NCBI GenBank assembly: GCA_036272815.1
Contig: DATAYA010000374.1
Location: 1-9,777 of the forward strand
Reading direction: 5' to 3'
DNA from: DATAYA01 sp036272815
GTDB taxonomy: Bacteria; Pseudomonadota; Alphaproteobacteria; Acetobacterales; Acetobacteraceae
DNA length: 9,777 nucleotides
The notes under the pieces: model-generated
Databases searched by the model: none
What the model was told of the DNA's origin: nothing
What the model saw: the letters and a program-made list of their open reading frames with translations, nothing else
Part shown: piece by piece, positions 6,357 to 9,777 of the stretch
Position numbering within the stretch: the stretch's first letter is position 1
How the letters are laid out: every line of letters begins with the position of its first letter
Position numbers and translations under genes: made by a program

Positions 6357-7760
6357 ATGCGTTTGCGCGATGCCGGACGGGTGCGGCGGCGAAACGCGCT
6401 GTTCGGCTCGGCGAGCATCCGGCTCGCGGCCCTGTACGGGCTGGTGTTCGGACTGTCGACACTGGCGCTGGTGGCCTTTCTCTGGTGGGAGACGGCGGGC
6501 CTGCTCGACCGGCAGGTGGAGGTCGCGATCAACGCCGACGCGCAGAGCCTCGCCGAGCGCTGGCAGGAGGGCGGCATCGTGGCGCTGGTCGGAACGATCC
6601 GCGAACGCATCCGCGAGAACGTCGGCGACGACGCGATCTATCTGCTGACCGACACGGCCGGCCACGCGCTCGGCGGCAACCTGACCCATTGGCCAAGCGG
6701 CGTGGCGCGCCCCGATGCGTGGTACGAACTGCCGGTGGAGCGCGCCGGCATGCGCAGCCTGGCACGGGTGCGCGCCTTCGAACTGCCCGGCGATTACCAC
6801 CTGCTGGTCGGGCGCGACGTACGAACGCGGGCACAGCTCCGCCATCTGCTGACCGACGCGCTGTTCTGGGCGCTGTTCATCGTGGTCGCACTCGGCGTGC
6901 TGGGGGCGGTGGTGATGCGCAGTCTCTTCAGGCACATGCTGGCGAACGTCTCCGCGACGGCGGCGGCGATCTCCGCGGGCAATCTGGCGCAGCGCGTGCG
7001 GCTCTCCGGGCGCGGCGACGAGTTCGACCGGCTGGCCGAGACGATCAACGACATGCTGGACCGGATCGCGCGGCTGATGGACGGGGTGCGGCAGGTTTCG
7101 AATTCGATCGCGCACGATCTGCGCACGCCGATCGCCCGTGCCCGCGCGCGGCTCGAGGATGCCGGCGCGCACGCGGCGTGCGAGGAGGATCTGCGCGCGG
7201 CGGTGGAGCGCGCGACCGCCGACCTCGATGCGGTGGTGGCGGTGTTCGAGGCGCTGCTGCGGATCGCCGAGATCGAGGCGGGCGCGCGGCGCTCGGCGTT
7301 CGCGCCGCTCGACATCGCGCCGTTGCTCACCGACCTCGCCGAGCTGTACGGCGCGGCGGCGGAGGAGCGCGGACTGCACTTGCAGTTGACGCTGCCGATC
7401 CGGCTGCCGGCCTATGGGGATCGCGAGCTGATCCAGCAGGCGGTGGCGAATTTGCTCGACAATGCGGTGAAGTTTTCACCCTCGGGCAGCGTCGTCGGCC
7501 TTGCGGCGGTGGGCGCGGCGGGGGTGGTGCGGATCAGCGTGACCGATGTCGGCCCGGGGATACCGGAGGCGGACAGGGTACGGGCGACGGAGCGGTTCTT
7601 CCGCGGCGAGAGCGCCCGGAGCACGCCGGGGATGGGGCTCGGCTTGGCGCTGGTGCAGGCGGTGGCGCAGTTGCACGGGGGGGAGTTGCGGCTCGAGGAT
7701 GCGAGGCCGGGATTGCGGGCGGTGCTGGTGCTGGCGGCGCGGGAGGAGGGGGCCGGGTAG
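6357..7760 (+). CDS. HAMP-domain sensor histidine kinase
   Basis: 467 residues with the standard membrane sensor layout. Helix TM1 (about 22-44) and TM2 (about 168-190) enclose a periplasmic sensor region of roughly 120 residues with no recognised domain and no cysteines or histidine cluster. A HAMP linker follows (about 190-242), then the dimerisation domain with H253 in SIAHDLRTPIAR as the phosphorylated histidine. The ATP-binding domain has the N box (NLLDNAVKF, N365 and N369), G1 (DVGPGIP, 397-403), F box (ERFFRG, 412-417) and G2 (GMGLGL, 425-430). All catalytic boxes are intact. It should sense an envelope signal and phosphorylate the response regulator just upstream. The ATG at 6357 has GGAG eight bases before it. 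The 11 bases CCGACGGAGAC here (6340-6350) also occur in the leader of the protease (4480-4490). The signal is unknown; the linked protease points to envelope protein damage, by inference. Confidence 0.95.
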   Translation: MRLRDAGRVRRRNALFGSASIRLAALYGLVFGLSTLALVAFLWWETAGLLDRQVEVAINADAQSLAERWQEGGIVALVGTIRERIRENVGDDAIYLLTDTAGHALGGNLTHWPSGVARPDAWYELPVERAGMRSLARVRAFELPGDYHLLVGRDVRTRAQLRHLLTDALFWALFIVVALGVLGAVVMRSLFRHMLANVSATAAAISAGNLAQRVRLSGRGDEFDRLAETINDMLDRIARLMDGVRQVSNSIAHDLRTPIARARARLEDAGAHAACEEDLRAAVERATADLDAVVAVFEALLRIAEIEAGARRSAFAPLDIAPLLTDLAELYGAAAEERGLHLQLTLPIRLPAYGDRELIQQAVANLLDNAVKFSPSGSVVGLAAVGAAGVVRISVTDVGPGIPEADRVRATERFFRGESARSTPGMGLGLALVQAVAQLHGGELRLEDARPGLRAVLVLAAREEGAG

Positions 7761-7829
7761 GCGGAATGCGCGGCCGCGATCTCCGACCGTACTGGTGCTG
7801 GCAGCGGCGGGAGGCGGCGGGTTAGGCCC
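7701..7829 (+). repeat. Imperfect repeat: kinase 3' end and a degenerate downstream echo
   Basis: The last 60 bases of the kinase gene (7701-7760) resemble the sequence 67 nt further on (7768-7829). By eye the first 40 positions agree at 30, including an exact CTGGTGCTGGC. The stop region GGGTAGGC is echoed by GGGTTAGGC after a small gap. Translated in its own frame the second copy reads ARP...VLVLAA, like the kinase tail ARP...VLVLAA. It may be a decayed tandem duplication, or chance in a G-rich, low-complexity tail. Confidence 0.3.
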
Positions 7830-7841
7830 GGCGTCCCCGGG
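7827..7841. terminator. Weak candidate stem-loop between convergent kinase and copC genes
   Basis: CCCGG (7827-7831) and CCGGG (7837-7841) can pair as a 5-bp stem with a 5-nt loop in the 106-nt gap between two convergent genes. No T-tract is present on either side, so function as a terminator is uncertain. Confidence 0.2.
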
Positions 7842-7866
7842 TGCATCCTGTCGCGCCGTCGCGGGC

Positions 7867-8337
7867 TCATCTGCCCACGGTGAACGGGAAGGTCCCCGCC
7901 AGCGCGTGGCCGTCCGCCGCACGCGCCTGCCAAACCAACCGGTAATCGCCGGGATCGAGGCGTCCGACCGAGGCGTAGAGGGTGTTCGGCGCGGAGTTGA
8001 GCCGCACGCGGACGGTGCGCTGGTGGCCGCCAGGCGCCACCAGAATGAAGTATGAGGCGGCGTGGTTCACGGGACGGTCGAAGCCGAGCGCAAAGGCGAC
8101 GCCCGAGCCGCTCATCAATTCGTGGGCGTGGGGATACTGCTGGACCAACCTCATCTCCGTGGACCCGGACGCGGGGGTGGCCGTCTTCGCGGGCTCGGCC
8201 AAAACCGAAGCCACAAGAAATACCATCGGCAGGATCAGCCAGATCGGCAAGCGATCGCACCGCCGAGCCGGCGCACTTGCTCCGGCGACCGCTGTTGCTT
8301 CGCGGGTGGCCGCTGCGGCGATGAAGGTGATGTTCAT
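7867..8337 (-). CDS. copC: CopC-domain exported protein (copper resistance-like)
   Basis: 156 residues. CopC-family proteins are small periplasmic beta-barrels that bind copper. Residues 62-155 fit the domain: MRLVQQYPHAHEL at the start, LGFDRPVNHAASYFILV, LDPGDYRLVWQARAADGHALAGTFPFTV at the end. The YRLVWQ...DGH...G.F.F.V signature is the clearest evidence. The N-terminus is unusual: about 30 mostly polar residues with an RR pair come before the hydrophobic core PIWLILPMVFLVASVLA (31-47), so the export signal is long, with cleavage likely near A47. The ATG at 8337 is supported by AGGGAG six bases upstream. D142 and H144 of DGH match two known copper(II) ligands, but the histidine that normally forms the mature N-terminus is not visible: the mature chain would begin EPAKTATPA, and the aligned place is occupied by Glu61-Met62. 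Copper binding may therefore be weak, altered or lost. No CopD membrane partner is adjacent. It is divergent from the aminotransferase. Confidence 0.82.
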   Translation of the reverse strand: MNITFIAAAATREATAVAGASAPARRCDRLPIWLILPMVFLVASVLAEPAKTATPASGSTEMRLVQQYPHAHELMSGSGVAFALGFDRPVNHAASYFILVAPGGHQRTVRVRLNSAPNTLYASVGRLDPGDYRLVWQARAADGHALAGTFPFTVGR

Positions 8338-8531
8338 GGCACGCTCCCTGGAGTTCGACCGAGACCTCAGGGTGGCAGCCCACGAGCCGAGAGGGAATGC
8401 CGATCGGCATCGAAAGACGCTCGCGCGGGTATTGCCATCGCTCCAGGCCTGACGCAGCCCTGCGCGGATGAGTTGACCCCCTCCGGCAGAAGTGGAAAGC
8501 CTGCCCCGCGAACCAGGGAGGGGGCGTAACC
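8338..8531. promoter_or_regulatory. Divergent promoter region between copC and aminotransferase
   Basis: These 194 nt separate two divergent starts. They hold the copC Shine-Dalgarno (just beyond 8338), a perfect 14-bp palindrome (8397-8410), a CAGGCCTG palindrome (8444-8451), a TTGACC at 8473-8478 that could be a -35 box for the aminotransferase although no good -10 follows at 17 or 18 bp, and a purine-rich AGGGAGGGGG (8515-8524) as the aminotransferase ribosome site. Confidence 0.45.
8397..8410. promoter_or_regulatory. 14-bp perfect palindrome, candidate operator
   Basis: ATGCCGATCGGCAT is a perfect dyad in the middle of the divergent copC/aminotransferase intergenic region, 59 bp from the copC start and 121 bp from the aminotransferase start. 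Its size and uninterrupted symmetry suit a dimeric regulator. No regulator gene is adjacent, so the protein that might bind it is unknown. A hairpin function is less likely because there is no loop. Confidence 0.35.
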
Positions 8532-9686
8532 GTGCGAACGCGGATCGAGGAGCTGGAAGACAGTCCCATCGTCGACGTCTGGCGCATGGGCTTCGACACC
8601 CCGGACGTGATCGGCCTCTGGGCCGGCGAGGGCGATCTTCCCACCCCCGCCTTCATCTGCGACGCCGCCGCCGCAGCCCTCGCCGCCGGCCAGACCTTCT
8701 ACACCGCCAACCGCGGCATCCCGGAGTTGCGGTCAGCACTCGCCGACTACATGGCGATGCTCTACGGCGTGCGCATCGCCGACGCCCGGATCGCGGTCAC
8801 CTCCTCGGGGATGAACGCGGTGATGGTGGCGGCCCAGGCGCTGATCGAGCCGGGCGACAACGTGGTGATGGTCGCCCCCTCCTGGCCCAATATCGCGCGC
8901 GCGGTCGAGATCATGGGAGGCGAGGCGCGCATGGTGCCGCTCGCCTCCGGCAACGCCGGCTGGCGGCTCGATCTCGACGCGCTGTTCGCGCAATGCGACG
9001 GGCGGACCCGGGCGATCTACTACGCCTCGCCCGGCAATCCGACCGGTTGGGTGCTGGAGCGGCCGCAGGCGGAGGCGGTGCTCGCCTTCGCGCGCACGCG
9101 CAATATCGCGATCCTGGCCGACGAGGTCTATCACCGGATCATCTACGACCGGCCGGTCGCCCCCTCGATGCTAGAGATCGCCCGGCCGGACGATCCGGTC
9201 TGGGTGCTCAACAGCTTCTCGAAGGCCTGGGCGATGACCGGCTGGCGGCTCGGCTGGGCGGTTTATCCGGCGGGGCAGGCGCACAACATCGAGAAGCTGG
9301 TGCAGTTCAATACCTCGGGCGGCCCGGGCTTCCTGCAGATGGGCGCGGTCGCGGCACTGCGCGACGGCGAGCCCTTCGTGCGCGAATTCGTCGCCCGCTG
9401 CCGGGCCGGGCGCGACCTGGTGGAAGGGCGGCTCGGCGCGCTGCCGCGGGTGCGCGTCACACCGTCGCAGGCGGCGTTCTACACGATGTTCGCGGTCGAC
9501 GGGATGGCCGACACGCTCGGCTTCTGCAAGCGCGCGGTGCGCGAGGCCCGGGTCGGGCTGGCGCCGGGAATGGCGTTCGGCGGCGGCGCCGACGGGCAGA
9601 TCAGGCTGTGCTACGCGCGCAGCCTGGCGAGTTTGGAGACGGCGATGGACCGGCTGGCGGAGTTCATCGGGTCGTACCGCGAATAG
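8532..9686 (+). CDS. Class I/II PLP-dependent aminotransferase
   Basis: 384 residues, a normal length for fold-type I aminotransferases related to aspartate and aromatic transaminases. Such enzymes move an amino group between an amino acid and a 2-oxo acid in the cytoplasm. Key residues are in place: the FYTANRGIPELRSALADY segment near the substrate entrance; N169 in SPGNPTGW; D197 and Y200 in LADEVYH, which hold the cofactor; K231 in NSFSKAWAMTGWRLGW, which forms the Schiff base; and R358 in IRLCYARS, which normally binds the substrate carboxylate. The substrate cannot be assigned from sequence. The start is GTG at 8532, preceded by AGGGAGGGGG ending seven bases upstream; other starts would cut into the N-terminal arm or lack a ribosome site. 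It stands alone on this strand with 91 nt to the window end. Link to the permease through amino-acid metabolism is only a guess. Confidence 0.95.
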   Translation: MRTRIEELEDSPIVDVWRMGFDTPDVIGLWAGEGDLPTPAFICDAAAAALAAGQTFYTANRGIPELRSALADYMAMLYGVRIADARIAVTSSGMNAVMVAAQALIEPGDNVVMVAPSWPNIARAVEIMGGEARMVPLASGNAGWRLDLDALFAQCDGRTRAIYYASPGNPTGWVLERPQAEAVLAFARTRNIAILADEVYHRIIYDRPVAPSMLEIARPDDPVWVLNSFSKAWAMTGWRLGWAVYPAGQAHNIEKLVQFNTSGGPGFLQMGAVAALRDGEPFVREFVARCRAGRDLVEGRLGALPRVRVTPSQAAFYTMFAVDGMADTLGFCKRAVREARVGLAPGMAFGGGADGQIRLCYARSLASLETAMDRLAEFIGSYRE

Positions 9687-9777
9687 GCCGGAGGGTCAGC
9701 CCGCCGGGTGGCGAAGTGCGGGTCATTCGACCGCTTGAACGTGCGCACCCGATGCGGCTGGCGCGATGACGCCGGCG

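Noticed and set aside
4892..6610. Minus-strand open frame of 572 codons opposite the protease, regulator and kinase
   Set aside because: The plus-strand genes have complete catalytic motifs in the opposite strand; this frame shows only biased composition and no motif.
7982..8452. Plus-strand open frame of 156 codons opposite the CopC-like gene
   Set aside because: The minus strand encodes a recognisable CopC domain with a good ribosome site; the plus-strand product has no motif.
8492..9769. Plus-strand open frame of 425 codons overlapping the aminotransferase
   Set aside because: It is an arginine- and glycine-rich alternative frame of the aminotransferase gene, which has all its active-site residues.
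9687..9777. ATG codons near 9752 and 9766 at the right edge as possible starts of another gene
   Set aside because: The first frame stops within six codons, and the second has only four codons before the window ends and no clear ribosome site, so nothing can be concluded.

Overview
The window is very GC-rich, with G or C in most third codon positions and GTG used as a start beside ATG. The proteins resemble Alphaproteobacteria. A member of the Rhodospirillales/Acetobacteraceae is my best guess, but this is inference from composition and protein style only. No rRNA, tRNA, CRISPR array, insertion sequence or phage gene is visible. It reads as ordinary chromosome with a cell-envelope theme.

Layout. 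(1) At the left edge is the 3' part of an unrecognised gene (+, ends 427). It converges on (2) a minus-strand pair: an APC-superfamily amino-acid permease (4287 to 2686) followed 59 nt later by a DsbD/ScsB-type thiol:disulfide reductase (2626 to 572). A perfect 8-bp hairpin abuts the reductase start codon. (3) Divergent from the permease is a compact plus-strand operon (4499-7760): an HtrA/DegP-like lipoprotein protease with one PDZ domain, an OmpR-family response regulator 6 nt later, and a HAMP-type sensor histidine kinase 25 nt after that. (4) Convergent with the kinase is a small CopC-domain exported protein (8337 to 7867), transcribed away from (5) a class I/II PLP-dependent aminotransferase (8532-9686). 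The last 91 nt hold nothing I can assign.

How the genes may work together. The protease and two-component system are almost certainly co-transcribed. They look like an envelope-stress module in which a membrane sensor controls, through the response regulator, a quality-control protease encoded in its own operon. The neighbouring DsbD/ScsB-type reductase supplies reducing power to the periplasm, and CopC-domain proteins act in periplasmic copper handling. An envelope redox/copper-stress neighbourhood is plausible, but the sequence does not prove co-regulation. The permease and aminotransferase could be metabolically linked through amino acids, which is only a guess.

I do not see a convincing undescribed system. 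The items most worth a second look are the lipoprotein protease in the two-component operon, the CopC-like protein that seems to lack the N-terminal copper-ligand histidine, the hairpin at the reductase start, a degenerate echo of the kinase 3' end, and a 14-bp palindrome between copC and the aminotransferase gene.
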